This document shows, one piece after another, positions 18,943 through 27,566 of a stretch of DNA of 64,000 nt. The notes beneath the pieces are model-generated. The model saw only the letters and a program-made list of their open reading frames with translations. It did no database searches and was not told where the DNA came from. The stretch comes from Vulcanisaeta moutnovskia 768-28 (GTDB taxonomy: Archaea > Thermoproteota > Thermoprotei > Thermoproteales > Thermocladiaceae): positions 1,178,001 through 1,242,000 of the forward strand of contig NC_015151.1 of NCBI RefSeq assembly GCF_000190315.1. The letters run 5' to 3'. Position 1 is the first letter of the stretch; each line of letters starts with the position of its first letter. The translations under genes were made by a program, and so were the position numbers.

Positions 18943-19273
18943 ATGAAGGAGCAAGCAGGAACTCAGTCGGTTTAGGCCTCACCACCAATCAGCGTGGGTT
19001 CAATTCATCAACTGCTAAGGAATACATGGTTTTTAATTTTAAGTTTTTATTTCGAGGGATTAATACGATTCACTGTGTTTGGAATAAATAACATAGTTCG
19101 CATTCATTATTAAGACAACTTTCTGCTCTTGCAGCGCTATGATTTATTAGCCAGGCAATTAAATTAGACATTGTTAAAAGCACTGCACTAAATTTAATTT
19201 AGGACCATATAATTAGACCATTGTGATGAGATGCCACTGGCTTATTGGTGCTGATGCGTGTGAGGGCTGATCC
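18943..19273. other. Intergenic region without a recognisable protein gene
   Basis: No reading frame with coding character is seen in these 331 bases. The first part has a T-arm-like word but no tRNA fold. The end contains a candidate C/D box RNA, listed separately. The middle is AT-rich. Confidence 0.5.
19221..19272 (+). ncRNA. Candidate C/D box small RNA
   Basis: A perfect C box (GTGATGA, 19223-19229) is followed 38 bases later by a D box (CTGA, 19267-19270), with a C'-like GCTGATG at 19250-19256 between them. The 48-base spacing is typical of archaeal C/D RNAs. A TATA-like AAATTTAATTTA is centred about 26 bases before the C box. No good D' box and no clear terminal stem are visible, so this remains tentative. 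Confidence 0.27.
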
Positions 19274-19840
19274 TCATATTGGGTAATCGAAGTTAGTCTC
19301 AGCCAGCTTAAGTGGTGGGCATTTACCGTCCTTTTCACTTACTATTACATTCTCCCTTATTGGCCATGGTATGCCGATCTCCGGGTCATTCCAGACAACA
19401 CATCTCTCGTGCTGTGGACTATACTCCTTCGTCTGTAGGTATAGGAATAGCGTGTCATCCTCCAGTGCCTGGAAGCCGTGGGCAAAGCCAGGCGGTATCC
19501 AAAGTAGCCTTGGGTTATCGGCGGATAACTCAACCATCACGTACTTACCAAACCAGGGAGAACCCCTCCTAACGTCAACAGCCACATCAACCACGCGCCC
19601 CTTAACCACAGTGACCAGCTTTCCCTGCTCCATGGGCTTAAGCTGGTAGTGTAGGCCACGAACAACACCACGCCTTGACTTACTTAGGCTTACCTGGACG
19701 AAATCATGGGGTACGCCACCAGCAAGGAAGTCCGTCCTCTTATAAAGCTCTGCGAAGAAGCCCCTGATGTCTGGGAAGACCACGGGCTCCACCAGTATTA
19801 CATCGGGTATTTCAAGCCTTGCGAAATTTTTAAACGGCAT
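19274..19840 (-). CDS. rfbC: dTDP-4-dehydrorhamnose 3,5-epimerase family protein (RmlC)
   Basis: This cupin enzyme makes dTDP-L-rhamnose precursors. Seen are RGFFAELY, RGLHYQ with the catalytic histidine, the DVAVDVRRGSPWFGKYV strand block and WIPPGFAHGFQAL. The ATG at 19840 (MPFKNF) gives a standard 188-residue protein and has a TATA-like TTATTAAT about 26 bases upstream; a longer frame from 19882 adds a hydrophobic stretch that does not belong to the family. The gene is clearly richer in G+C than its surroundings, and no other rhamnose gene is near, both of which suggest separate acquisition. Confidence 0.9.
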   Translation of the reverse strand: MPFKNFARLEIPDVILVEPVVFPDIRGFFAELYKRTDFLAGGVPHDFVQVSLSKSRRGVVRGLHYQLKPMEQGKLVTVVKGRVVDVAVDVRRGSPWFGKYVMVELSADNPRLLWIPPGFAHGFQALEDDTLFLYLQTKEYSPQHERCVVWNDPEIGIPWPIRENVIVSEKDGKCPPLKLAETNFDYPI

Positions 19841-19950
19841 AGCTAGGTCATAAATAATACAGATTAATAAGAAATACCTCATGTTAAACTAATGAAGACA
19901 AAATAATTCTAGAAATTAGTTAATAAGTTGGTCATTAACTGCATGATTTA

Positions 19951-20553
19951 ATGAACGCCGTTGTTAAGCCTGAAATCATAGTGACGCTGAATGGTGAGGA
20001 AAGGAGAATTGTTCCAAGTTATGACAATGAATATGTATTAATGAGAGAGAAGGACTTCAACGTAATTCTCGACAATACAAACCTGAGCATAATACTTGCC
20101 ATAATAAGCGGGCATGACCACTTTGTCCAAATAATGAAGAAGACCGGTTTACAAAGAGGTAAATTATCAAGACATTTAAGAAGATTATTGAATACTGGTT
20201 GGGTTATTAAAAATGGTAATAGGTACCTGCCAAGTGGACGTATTTACGTTGCCTATGACGTTAAGGACGTCAATGGCGAGATCATGCTTAGTATATCAAT
20301 GAGTAAGGGCGCATTTATTGACCCGTTTTATGGACTCGTGATAATCAATGGCGAGCCACTGAGTAATTATTGCTCGACCTGCCCCCTCAGGCAGGTCTGT
20401 GTCAATAATGTTAAGTCCTTGGCCCGTAAATATAACATTGAGTTGAGGGGTGCCGAACCCAGTGAAGCCTATGTGGAGTTATTCAGGGAGTTGATTAGGA
20501 GGGATTTAATTAAGAGGTTTAGGAGTGGTTGGAGGATCGTTATTAGGAGGTAA
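19951..20553 (+). CDS. Winged-helix transcriptional regulator with a cysteine cluster
   Basis: The protein is 200 residues. Residues about 42-93 form an HTH of ArsR-like type (LSIILAIISGHDHFVQIMKKT, then LSRHLRRLLNTGWVIKNGNRY). After a beta-rich stretch comes CSTCPLRQVC (C-x2-C-x5-C), which might hold zinc or an iron-sulfur cluster; a fourth ligand is not obvious. The gene ends with GGAGG just before the next start, so it is coupled to the roadblock gene. It is probably a regulator of its own pair, but the signal is unknown. Confidence 0.6.
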   Translation: MNAVVKPEIIVTLNGEERRIVPSYDNEYVLMREKDFNVILDNTNLSIILAIISGHDHFVQIMKKTGLQRGKLSRHLRRLLNTGWVIKNGNRYLPSGRIYVAYDVKDVNGEIMLSISMSKGAFIDPFYGLVIINGEPLSNYCSTCPLRQVCVNNVKSLARKYNIELRGAEPSEAYVELFRELIRRDLIKRFRSGWRIVIRR

Positions 20554-20562
20554 TTGGAAGAT

Positions 20563-20973
20563 ATGTTTATATTCTCCTGGGAATTGAATAGCGCAGTAAT
20601 GGAGAGAACAAGTGAAGCACTGAGTAAGGTTGTTAGGGATTTCCTAAACAATGTTGAGAATATTAGCGGTGTATACATCGCAACATTAGATGGCCTCTTA
20701 ATCGCCCATGCATCAAGAATTGACGCGGACCCAGACCGTGTAGCGGCAATGATAGCATCACTCAGCGCTGTTGGGGATAGGGTTAGCAAGGAGTTACTTA
20801 ATGAGGATTCGAATCACGTAATTGTCCAATCCAGTACTGGCTATATAGTTATTAAGAGAGTTAGTGATCTAGTAGTAGGTATTTTGGTTCAGGGTGGTGA
20901 TGACTCGACAATTGGACTTACAATGCTCGAACTAGAGAGACTTATAGCTACTATTCAGAAACAATTAAGGTAA
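20563..20973 (+). CDS. Roadblock/LC7 domain protein
   Basis: This is a small protein with one roadblock/LC7 fold: VVRDFLNNVENISGVYIATLDGLLIAHASR, then the AAMIASLSAVGDRVSKEL helix and a VIKRVSDLVVGILVQ strand. Such proteins usually dimerise and regulate small GTPases such as MglA, but no GTPase gene is next to it. The TTG at 20554 and ATG codons at 20563 and 20599 are all possible starts; 20563 is chosen for its distance to the GGAGG at 20546-20550. Its tight link to an HTH gene suggests a sensory pair. Confidence 0.78.
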   Translation: MFIFSWELNSAVMERTSEALSKVVRDFLNNVENISGVYIATLDGLLIAHASRIDADPDRVAAMIASLSAVGDRVSKELLNEDSNHVIVQSSTGYIVIKRVSDLVVGILVQGGDDSTIGLTMLELERLIATIQKQLR

Positions 20974-21020
20974 TTTATGAAGTAAGTTTTTACTAAATGT
21001 ATTAAGTGAGTAGTCATGTT

Positions 21021-21431
21021 ATGAAGGTCGTTACGAAAGAAATCACGGTACAGAGTAAGAGACGTAGAGAGGTTATTAACATAACAAATCATATTGAGGA
21101 TTTCGTTAGAGACTCAGGCATAAGGAATGGTATAGTACTTGTTTTTCTACCACATGCAACCTCAGCATTGTTTGCTAATGAAGATGAACCAAGGGTAAGA
21201 AAGGATTATGAAAACTTATTTGAGAGGTTGGTACCTGCTAATGGAAATTATTTCCACAATGAAATCGATAATAATGCTGACGCTCACCTATTAACATCAA
21301 TCTTTAAGCAGTTCTACGTATTGCCAATAATGAGTGGCGAGCTCGTCCGTGGAACTTGGCAGGAGGTTTTTCTAGCAGAGTTTGATGGCCCTAGGAGTAG
21401 GAGGGTTGTTCTTGTGACTATTGGTGAGTAA
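21021..21431 (+). CDS. YjbQ/UPF0047 family protein
   Basis: This is a single-domain protein of about 136 residues. The pattern PHATSALFANEDE corresponds to the family H-T-T-A-x-L-x-x-N-E, followed by DNNADAHLLTSI and GTWQEVFLAEFDGPRSRRV. Members have weak thiamine-phosphate synthase activity and probably another real role. GTG at 21006 is an alternative start. It stands between the roadblock gene and the convergent DUF151 gene. Confidence 0.9.
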   Translation: MKVVTKEITVQSKRRREVINITNHIEDFVRDSGIRNGIVLVFLPHATSALFANEDEPRVRKDYENLFERLVPANGNYFHNEIDNNADAHLLTSIFKQFYVLPIMSGELVRGTWQEVFLAEFDGPRSRRVVLVTIGE

Positions 21432-21439
21432 TGATTATG

Positions 21440-21949
21440 TTATAAGTTCTTATTAAAACTGAAACCATATCTGGCTCTCAATTCCCTGTAGTTCTCAAGG
21501 GGTTCTGTATAAGCCACTAGATGCTCTGCAACGTATATGGGTGCACCAAGCCTTACGGCTATTGCCGTGGCATCACTTGGCCTGGCATCCAATTGGAATG
21601 TCTCGTTTGTCCTATTATCCTTAATGAATATTGTTGATAGGTAAACGCCATCGATCATTGCATCTATCGTTACCCTATCAACAATTACATCGAGCCTATT
21701 AATTAGGTCTACAATGAGATCGTGAGTTAATGGCCTGTGGAATGATACAAGACCGAGCGCCTTCTTTATTGAGAATGATGCTGTTACGTCAATCCTAATA
21801 GGCAGGACCCTATCTTCCCAATCCTCAGTTGTGAATAGCATTACAGCAACGCCCTCCTCAGGTATTTCAATCACATCCAGGAGATCAGCCTTTAAATACT
21901 TTGACGAACCACTTGAACTCTCCTCTCTAACCATTACAATACTAGGCAC
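21440..21949 (-). CDS. Bifunctional nuclease (DUF151) family protein
   Basis: This 169-residue protein has the family core: LPIRIDVTASFSIKKAL (replacing LPIxIGxxEAxAI), RPLTHDLIVDLI, and LDARPSDATAIAVRLGAPIYV, the SDA-motif region shared by all members. Plant and bacterial relatives have been described as nucleases acting on DNA and RNA. The start is GTG at 21949, with an ATG at 21934 as alternative. It lies 21 bases after hisS on the same strand and is probably co-transcribed with it. Confidence 0.85.
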   Translation of the reverse strand: MPSIVMVREESSSGSSKYLKADLLDVIEIPEEGVAVMLFTTEDWEDRVLPIRIDVTASFSIKKALGLVSFHRPLTHDLIVDLINRLDVIVDRVTIDAMIDGVYLSTIFIKDNRTNETFQLDARPSDATAIAVRLGAPIYVAEHLVAYTEPLENYRELRARYGFSFNKNL

Positions 21950-21970
21950 TAACCCCTTTATTTACTTATT

Positions 21971-23263
21971 CTAGACATTGATGCCGAACTCTATGAGCGG
22001 AGCCTCCCTCTCACTCCAGTTGCTCATGTCCCTAACCTTAACAACACCCCGTGAAATCTCCTTAGGACCTATTATTATGAAGTACCTGGCATTTATCTTA
22101 GAGGCATACTCAAGCGCGCTCCTGAGACTCTTCTCGCCCGTGTCCATTACTACCTTACTACCACCAGCCCTCAAAATACTGGCTAACCTATAACCAAGAG
22201 ATAAGTAATTCTTCTCATTACTTAGGACGTACACGTAGTAATCAATTTGCGGAAGTCCACGTTTAAGCGAACCCCTCTGCTCAAGAACCTCCAATAGTCT
22301 CTCAATACCCATGGCGAACCCCGAGGCAGGCATTGGCTTACCACTATAAATCTCGATTAAATTATCATACCTACCACCACCACCAACTGATAACTTATAA
22401 TCAGTCACGTACATTTCAAAGACAATACCTGTGTAGTAGTCAAGCCCCCTGACAATACCCATGTCTAGGTCCATGTAACTACGTATACCATACATATCAA
22501 GAAACTCCATTAACTCATTGTAATACTTAATGAAATCGTCACTAACACCAAGTTCCCTGAATGAGCCAATCGCCTTATCAAGACTCTCGCTCGTGTTAGC
22601 CAGTCTAAGAACCTCCTGTGCCGTATCATTACTTAACTCAAGATTCCTCAGCATCTCCAGGAGCTCCTCATCAGGCACCTTACCCCTCTTATCCATAATC
22701 CTAAGCACACTGGGTTTTACATCGCTTGGGATGCCGAACTTACTCAGTAATTGTTCAATGATTCTCCTATCATTTATCCTAATCCTGAAATCACCAATAT
22801 CAAGTGACCTAAGTGCTTCAACACCAACCGCGAGTATTTCAGCATCAGCCCTAATACTGGATGATCCTATGAACTCAATACCGAACTGGTGGAACTCCCT
22901 ATACCTACCGTGTTGAGGCTCATCATAACGCCAAACCTTCGTAATATAATACCACCTAATTGGTTTAGGTACATCAACCCTATATGAAATAACCCTTGCC
23001 ACAGGCACCGTCATATCAAACCTAAGCCCAACCTCTCTACCAGCCTTATCCTTGAAGTAGTAAATCTCGTTAATTACGTCCTCACCGGCCTTAGCCTTAA
23101 GTATCTCATAATACTCGAGGGCTGGCGTCTCAACCCTTAGGTAGCCAAAGGACTCAGCAACCCTAGCCAACTTATCAAAGACTTGAAACATTGGGTAGTA
23201 CTCCTCGGGTGTTAAATCTCTCATTCCCCTGACAGGCCTAAGGTCTTTATCGTCAAATACCAC
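21971..23263 (-). CDS. hisS: Histidyl-tRNA synthetase
   Basis: This is a class II aminoacyl-tRNA synthetase (430 residues). Motif 2 is RYREFHQFGIEFIG, motif 3 is ASGFAMGIERLLEVL, and the histidine-specific GIVRGLDYYTGIVFEMY and GGGGRYDNLIE are present. The first block RPVRGMRDLTPEE is also typical. The C-terminal anticodon-binding domain starts near residue 335. The start codon is GTG. The gene is followed by the DUF151 gene. Confidence 0.96.
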   Translation of the reverse strand: MVFDDKDLRPVRGMRDLTPEEYYPMFQVFDKLARVAESFGYLRVETPALEYYEILKAKAGEDVINEIYYFKDKAGREVGLRFDMTVPVARVISYRVDVPKPIRWYYITKVWRYDEPQHGRYREFHQFGIEFIGSSSIRADAEILAVGVEALRSLDIGDFRIRINDRRIIEQLLSKFGIPSDVKPSVLRIMDKRGKVPDEELLEMLRNLELSNDTAQEVLRLANTSESLDKAIGSFRELGVSDDFIKYYNELMEFLDMYGIRSYMDLDMGIVRGLDYYTGIVFEMYVTDYKLSVGGGGRYDNLIEIYSGKPMPASGFAMGIERLLEVLEQRGSLKRGLPQIDYYVYVLSNEKNYLSLGYRLASILRAGGSKVVMDTGEKSLRSALEYASKINARYFIIIGPKEISRGVVKVRDMSNWSEREAPLIEFGINV

Positions 23264-23302
23264 AGAATCAGCGATATAGAGGCTAAATAAAAACTTTCGT
23301 AT

Positions 23303-24064
23303 TCATAATGAGGCTAGGGCAAGGACTAGGAAGTTAATGTGAGTTAATACATACATTAATAGGCCAAGGGTTATAGGCACTATAAAGGGTATGTGATATG
23401 AGGTTAGTACCGGTGTATCAATACTGATTCTGCCCTGGGAAAGCCATTCAATTAGTGATTCCCTTGGATCCTCAACGTCAAGACCAAGCCTAATCACTGG
23501 TTGAAACTCATTACCAATAAGTACCTGGGATATCGCGTAATTATTGGGGTTCCTAAACACCCTATGTGCGGGTACGCACATGAGCGTTATTAAGTATATT
23601 AACTTATTGAATCCCTTAACCCTGGCCAAGGCCTCGCAATTACTGCCGTACCTAATATTCTGAATAACATTGTAGGGTATGTACATTATTAGGGCTATGA
23701 TTAATGAATTAATTAGTACTGATAATGGTGTGATGTTTATTACGGTCAATGCCATGTTTGATGCCGAGATTGTCGGTATTGATGCCGAGATAAAGGCTAT
23801 TGATTTAGAATCAGCACCACCCATAGCCCTTAACCAATAAGCCATAAATGCGAACGCTGAACCAATAACCACACCAATGATGTATAGGAGTAATTGACCC
23901 AATACGAATACTGAGTATAGACCAAGCGGTATGCATATTATTGAGCCTATTATCCACGTCCAATCACTAATCTCCCTAGTCATTAAGTCCTGTATTGACG
24001 CTATTATTTGAATAATTATAGCGAATACGTAATCCACAGTGAGTAATAAATATGCATTAATCAT
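23303..24064 (-). CDS. pibD: Type IV prepilin/preflagellin peptidase (PibD/FlaK-like)
   Basis: This membrane aspartyl peptidase cleaves class III signal peptides of archaeal pilins, archaellins and sugar-binding proteins. The two catalytic aspartates are in QDLMTREISD (D26) and GGADSKS (D85), the latter replacing the usual GxGD. About six to seven hydrophobic segments are present. At 253 residues it is slightly longer than Sulfolobus PibD because of a loop around residues 140-220. No pilin or archaellum gene is in the window, but membrane-anchored sugar-binding proteins are. Confidence 0.82.
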   Translation of the reverse strand: MINAYLLLTVDYVFAIIIQIIASIQDLMTREISDWTWIIGSIICIPLGLYSVFVLGQLLLYIIGVVIGSAFAFMAYWLRAMGGADSKSIAFISASIPTISASNMALTVINITPLSVLINSLIIALIMYIPYNVIQNIRYGSNCEALARVKGFNKLIYLITLMCVPAHRVFRNPNNYAISQVLIGNEFQPVIRLGLDVEDPRESLIEWLSQGRISIDTPVLTSYHIPFIVPITLGLLMYVLTHINFLVLALASL

Positions 24065-24135
24065 TATGTCATGGGAATAACCACCCTCCCTTTAAGATTA
24101 ATGTTTGATAAATACTAGCCACATGTATAGTGGGT

Positions 24136-24149
24136 AATAAATTAAAAGG
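24136..24149 (+). promoter_or_regulatory. TATA box of the first thiolase-like gene
   Basis: AATAAATTAAAAGG is centred 27 bases before the ATG at 24170. The spacing supports that ATG over the in-frame TTG at 24161. Confidence 0.45.
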
Positions 24150-24169
24150 ATTCTTAATGATTGATTACT

Positions 24170-25327
24170 ATGTCAAGGAGAGTTGCAATTATCGGAGTTG
24201 GTTGGTACGGGTTTAGGCCCGTGGTTGAGGAAGCGTCGTTTAGGGAGATGATGTTTGAAGCTGCAGCCCGCGCCTATGAGGATGCTGGCGGCATAAACCC
24301 AAGAACTGATATTGACGCATTCGCCAGCTGCCAGGAGGACTTCTGGGAGGGCATTGCAATAGCTGATGAATTCGCCCCAGAACCCATTGGCGGTGCATTA
24401 AAGCCCGTATTCACAACACCTGGTGATGGTCTTCAATGCGTGGCTAATGCATATATGATGATTAAGACAGGGCAATTCGACGTAGTTGTTGCCGAGTCAC
24501 ATGCAAAACCTAGTGATATTGCCAATATGCATGATGTTATGCTCTTCGGCATGGACCCATTAACTGTTAGGGCAATAAACACACCTAACTACCATGCATT
24601 AGCAGCACTGGAGGCTCAGGCATACATGTCGCGCTATAATGTAACTAGGGAGGCATTGGCGTACGTGGTGGTTAAGGACAGGAGAAACGCCCTCTATAAC
24701 GAGAGAGCTAGTTATGGCGCTAATTTAACCATTGACGAAGTCCTGAGTTCACCATACACAGTATCACCACTGACTAAACTCGATATTGCGCCTTTTGTTG
24801 ATGCATCGGTCGTTGTTGTTCTCGCGGGCGAGGACGTTGCAAGAAGGTACACGGATACGCCCGTGTGGGTTGATGGTATTCATTGGATTACTGAGGATCC
24901 GTCCCTTGAATTCCATAGTTGGGAATTTCCAATGCACGCAATGAAGGCTGCCGAGGCAGCGTATAAAATAGCTGGTATTCAGGACCCAATTAAGGAACTG
25001 CACTTCGCAGAGGTTGACTCGAGGTATAGCTTCAAGGAACTACAATTCATAGAGGCGTTAAAGCTTGCCCCAATCGGTGAAGCCCATAAACTACTCCTAG
25101 AGGGCGCCTTTGATAGGGATGGTCTATTCCCAGTAAACCCAAGCGGTGGCGCACTTGGTGAGGGTGTTCCGCTCGAGGTTCATGGCCTCGCCAGGTTAGT
25201 TAATGCCGTACTTCAATTAAGGGGTGAGGCTGGCAGAATGCAGTTGAATAGGGCTGAAAGGGCTGTTGTTCATTCATGGCGTGGCGTACCAACCACCACA
25301 AGTGTCGTTGCTGTGTTAAGTAGGTGA
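24170..25327 (+). CDS. Thiolase-like protein (SCP2 / archaeal acetyl-CoA acetyltransferase type), copy 1
   Basis: This thiolase-fold protein of about 385 residues starts RRVAIIGVGWYGFRP, keeps a cysteine (GDGLQCVANA, C90 from this start) at the position of the nucleophile, and has NPSGGALGEG near the C-terminus. The GHP motif that normally supplies the second catalytic group reads GVP, so the histidine is missing, while HSWRG supplies a later histidine. Its partner gene follows 38 bases on. The DUF35 zinc-OB partner usually found with archaeal thiolases is absent here. It may condense or cleave acyl-CoA, but the altered site makes this uncertain. It is richer in G+C than most neighbours. Confidence 0.78.
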   Translation: MSRRVAIIGVGWYGFRPVVEEASFREMMFEAAARAYEDAGGINPRTDIDAFASCQEDFWEGIAIADEFAPEPIGGALKPVFTTPGDGLQCVANAYMMIKTGQFDVVVAESHAKPSDIANMHDVMLFGMDPLTVRAINTPNYHALAALEAQAYMSRYNVTREALAYVVVKDRRNALYNERASYGANLTIDEVLSSPYTVSPLTKLDIAPFVDASVVVVLAGEDVARRYTDTPVWVDGIHWITEDPSLEFHSWEFPMHAMKAAEAAYKIAGIQDPIKELHFAEVDSRYSFKELQFIEALKLAPIGEAHKLLLEGAFDRDGLFPVNPSGGALGEGVPLEVHGLARLVNAVLQLRGEAGRMQLNRAERAVVHSWRGVPTTTSVVAVLSR

Positions 25328-25365
25328 TCGGTAATGCTTAAGAATCAAGTCATGGGTGGTAATTT

Positions 25366-26547
25366 ATGAGTAGGAACATTTACGTAAAGCACAGGCCTGC
25401 AGTAATTGGTGCAGGACTAACATTATTTAGGAGGAGGATGCTCGAGACTCCTAAGGAGCTTGCTTGGATAGCCGCTAAGCAAGCGCTTGATGAGGCTGGG
25501 CTTACGCTTAAGGATATTGATTGCGTGGTAATAGGTTCGGCGCCGGACACGTTTGATGGAGTCCACTTTAAAGGTGAATATCTAGCCGATGGTTCCGGTG
25601 GTGTTGGTAAACCAACGATGAGGGTTTTCGTTGGCGGTGCTACCGGCGTAATGGTACCAATAGCCGCCTGGTGGCATGTAGCAAGTGGGCATTGCAAGAC
25701 TGTGCTAGCCGTCGCTGAGGAGAAAATGAGTAGCGCCGATATACCGCATCCACAAGCGGTCTTTAGGTACATATGGGATCCGATCACTGAGGTGCCACTA
25801 CAGCCGAATTTAATTTGGATATTCGCAATGGAAATGCATAGGTACATGTATAAGTGCGGTGCTAAGAAGGAGGATATAGCTCTAGTCAGCGTTAAGAATA
25901 AGCGTAATGCCCTCGATCATCCAGCGGCCCAGGTGGCGGCGAACATAACGGTGGATGATGTATTGAAGAGCGAGATGTTGGTATGGCCTGTTCAGTTACT
26001 CGATATCTCACCAGTAAGTGATGGTGCTGCGGCATTCATAGTAGCCAGTGAGGATGTTGCAAGGAGACAAACTGATACGCCGGTTTGGATTGATGGCGTT
26101 GGTTGGACCTTGGACACAACATCCTGGACAAACAGGGACCTGGCGTTTCCAGAATATGCTAATGTTGCTGCTCAGATGGCTTATAGAATGGCCGGTATTA
26201 CGAATCCGAGGAGAGAGATTGATGTTGCTGAGGTCTACGATCCATTTGACTACAAGGAGCTGCATCACATGGAGGGGCTTGGGCTCGCCAAGAAGTGCGA
26301 GGCGCCGAAACTAACTAAGGAAGGCGTTACCCAGAGGGATGGTGACTTACCAATAAATCCATCAGGTGGATTACTCGGTGTCGGTAATCCAATAGCCGCT
26401 GCCGGCACAATGAAGGTGGCAGAGATATACTGGCAATTAGCTGGGAAAGCAGGTAAGAGACAAGTAAGGAAGCCAGCATATACGGGTCTTGCCCATGCCT
26501 GGGGCGACCTAATGCAAGCGAGCACAGTAGTAGTAATGAGGGTATAA
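25366..26547 (+). CDS. Thiolase-like protein, copy 2, lacking the catalytic cysteine
   Basis: This 393-residue protein is homologous to the preceding gene product. It has RPAVIGAGLTLFRRRM, DIDCVVIGSAPDTFDG and NPSGGLLGVGNP. At the nucleophile position the sequence is GGATGVMVPIAAW with no cysteine, and the GHP histidine is asparagine. A C-terminal HAW is kept. It therefore cannot work as a normal thiolase alone and may be the non-catalytic or differently specialised half of a heteromer with copy 1. The tandem arrangement and same strand support one operon. The convergent hydrolase gene ends 30 bases away. Confidence 0.78.
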   Translation: MSRNIYVKHRPAVIGAGLTLFRRRMLETPKELAWIAAKQALDEAGLTLKDIDCVVIGSAPDTFDGVHFKGEYLADGSGGVGKPTMRVFVGGATGVMVPIAAWWHVASGHCKTVLAVAEEKMSSADIPHPQAVFRYIWDPITEVPLQPNLIWIFAMEMHRYMYKCGAKKEDIALVSVKNKRNALDHPAAQVAANITVDDVLKSEMLVWPVQLLDISPVSDGAAAFIVASEDVARRQTDTPVWIDGVGWTLDTTSWTNRDLAFPEYANVAAQMAYRMAGITNPRREIDVAEVYDPFDYKELHHMEGLGLAKKCEAPKLTKEGVTQRDGDLPINPSGGLLGVGNPIAAAGTMKVAEIYWQLAGKAGKRQVRKPAYTGLAHAWGDLMQASTVVVMRV

Positions 26548-26576
26548 AACAAGTTGATCCTTACCAATCTCATCAT

Positions 26577-27476
26577 TCAATATAATAATTTTCTTTGGTT
26601 TTCCTTTGTCATAACTTCTATTTCCTCCCTGGTAAAGCCTTCATTCATTAGTTGCTCAATGAACTTAGCATAGCCCCGTGGCGGTGGCTCATTATGGACC
26701 TGACCTAAATCCGTTGATAGTATGTTCCTCTCAACACCGGTTTCCCTAATGGCCTTCACAACATCATTAATACTTGCCCTACCCGCTAGAACTGATTGAT
26801 AGCATCTCTCAAAGTAGACACTGTAATTGGCTAATTCCCTCTGTTGCTCAATACTGTACTTAGTCATTGGAAATTCAGGATGAGTAACAATTATCTTCCT
26901 AACGCCACGCTCCGCAGCCCTCTTAACTAATTGCATACCCTCACTAGGGCTTAAGTGGCCTGTGGCAAGTATCATGTTGAATTCTTTAATTAAGTCTAGG
27001 ATCTCATCAACCTCAGGCTTAATCCTACCATCCTCATCAAAAATACTTAACGCATTACCCAGCAAGCCCCTTTCATAAAGCTCAAGCTGTGCCCTAGCCC
27101 ATGCCGGTGGGTTGGGCTTGTCACGCCAATTAAGTAATGAGGACCTCTCATTTGCCGAGTCAACGGTTGGGAACCAAACAATCTTAGCCCCTGATCGACC
27201 AGCCACATACACAATCCTTGGATTTAAGCCGCCAACTGAATTATTGAGCACAACACCTCCAAAGATCTCAATGTCCTCCACAATCTTCCTAACCAGGTAG
27301 GCTCTATCATAAGTCGGTGAGTAATGATTCTTGATAATGAAACCACCAAAACCATAATCCCTATATAGTCTTGCTAAATCTACGTCATCAAGGAGCCTAG
27401 GTACAATATCAGGTGCGCTATGAACATGAAAATCAAATGCACCCCTCAATAAATCCCTAGTATTAATCATAATCAT
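26577..27476 (-). CDS. DUF6282 family amidohydrolase-like metal hydrolase
   Basis: This TIM-barrel protein of 299 residues has metal-binding motifs like those of amidohydrolases and PHP enzymes: DFHVHS at 15-20 (H17, H19), KNHYSPTYDRA near 50, ATGHLSPSEG near 170 and VTHPEFPMTKYS near 197, and a late STDLGQ with an aspartate. The reaction is unknown. It is divergent from the hydantoinase A gene at a 90-base gap with AT-rich promoter sequence on both sides, so the two may act together on a cyclic amide or lactone; this is inference from position only. Confidence 0.75.
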   Translation of the reverse strand: MIMINTRDLLRGAFDFHVHSAPDIVPRLLDDVDLARLYRDYGFGGFIIKNHYSPTYDRAYLVRKIVEDIEIFGGVVLNNSVGGLNPRIVYVAGRSGAKIVWFPTVDSANERSSLLNWRDKPNPPAWARAQLELYERGLLGNALSIFDEDGRIKPEVDEILDLIKEFNMILATGHLSPSEGMQLVKRAAERGVRKIIVTHPEFPMTKYSIEQQRELANYSVYFERCYQSVLAGRASINDVVKAIRETGVERNILSTDLGQVHNEPPPRGYAKFIEQLMNEGFTREEIEVMTKENQRKLLY

Positions 27477-27566
27477 TATCAGCCGAAAATAATGCGTTAT
27501 TTATATTTATCATTAATTTGGCGGTAAAATTATAAAGGTATGATTGATTTTACGTTTCGATAATTT

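Noticed and set aside
18998-19007. A tRNA T-arm-like GGTTCAATTC
   Set aside because: The flanking bases do not pair into a T stem, and no acceptor or anticodon stem can be drawn.
19840-19882. Longer RmlC start at 19882
   Set aside because: The extra 14 residues are hydrophobic and absent from the family, and the TATA box fits the ATG at 19840.
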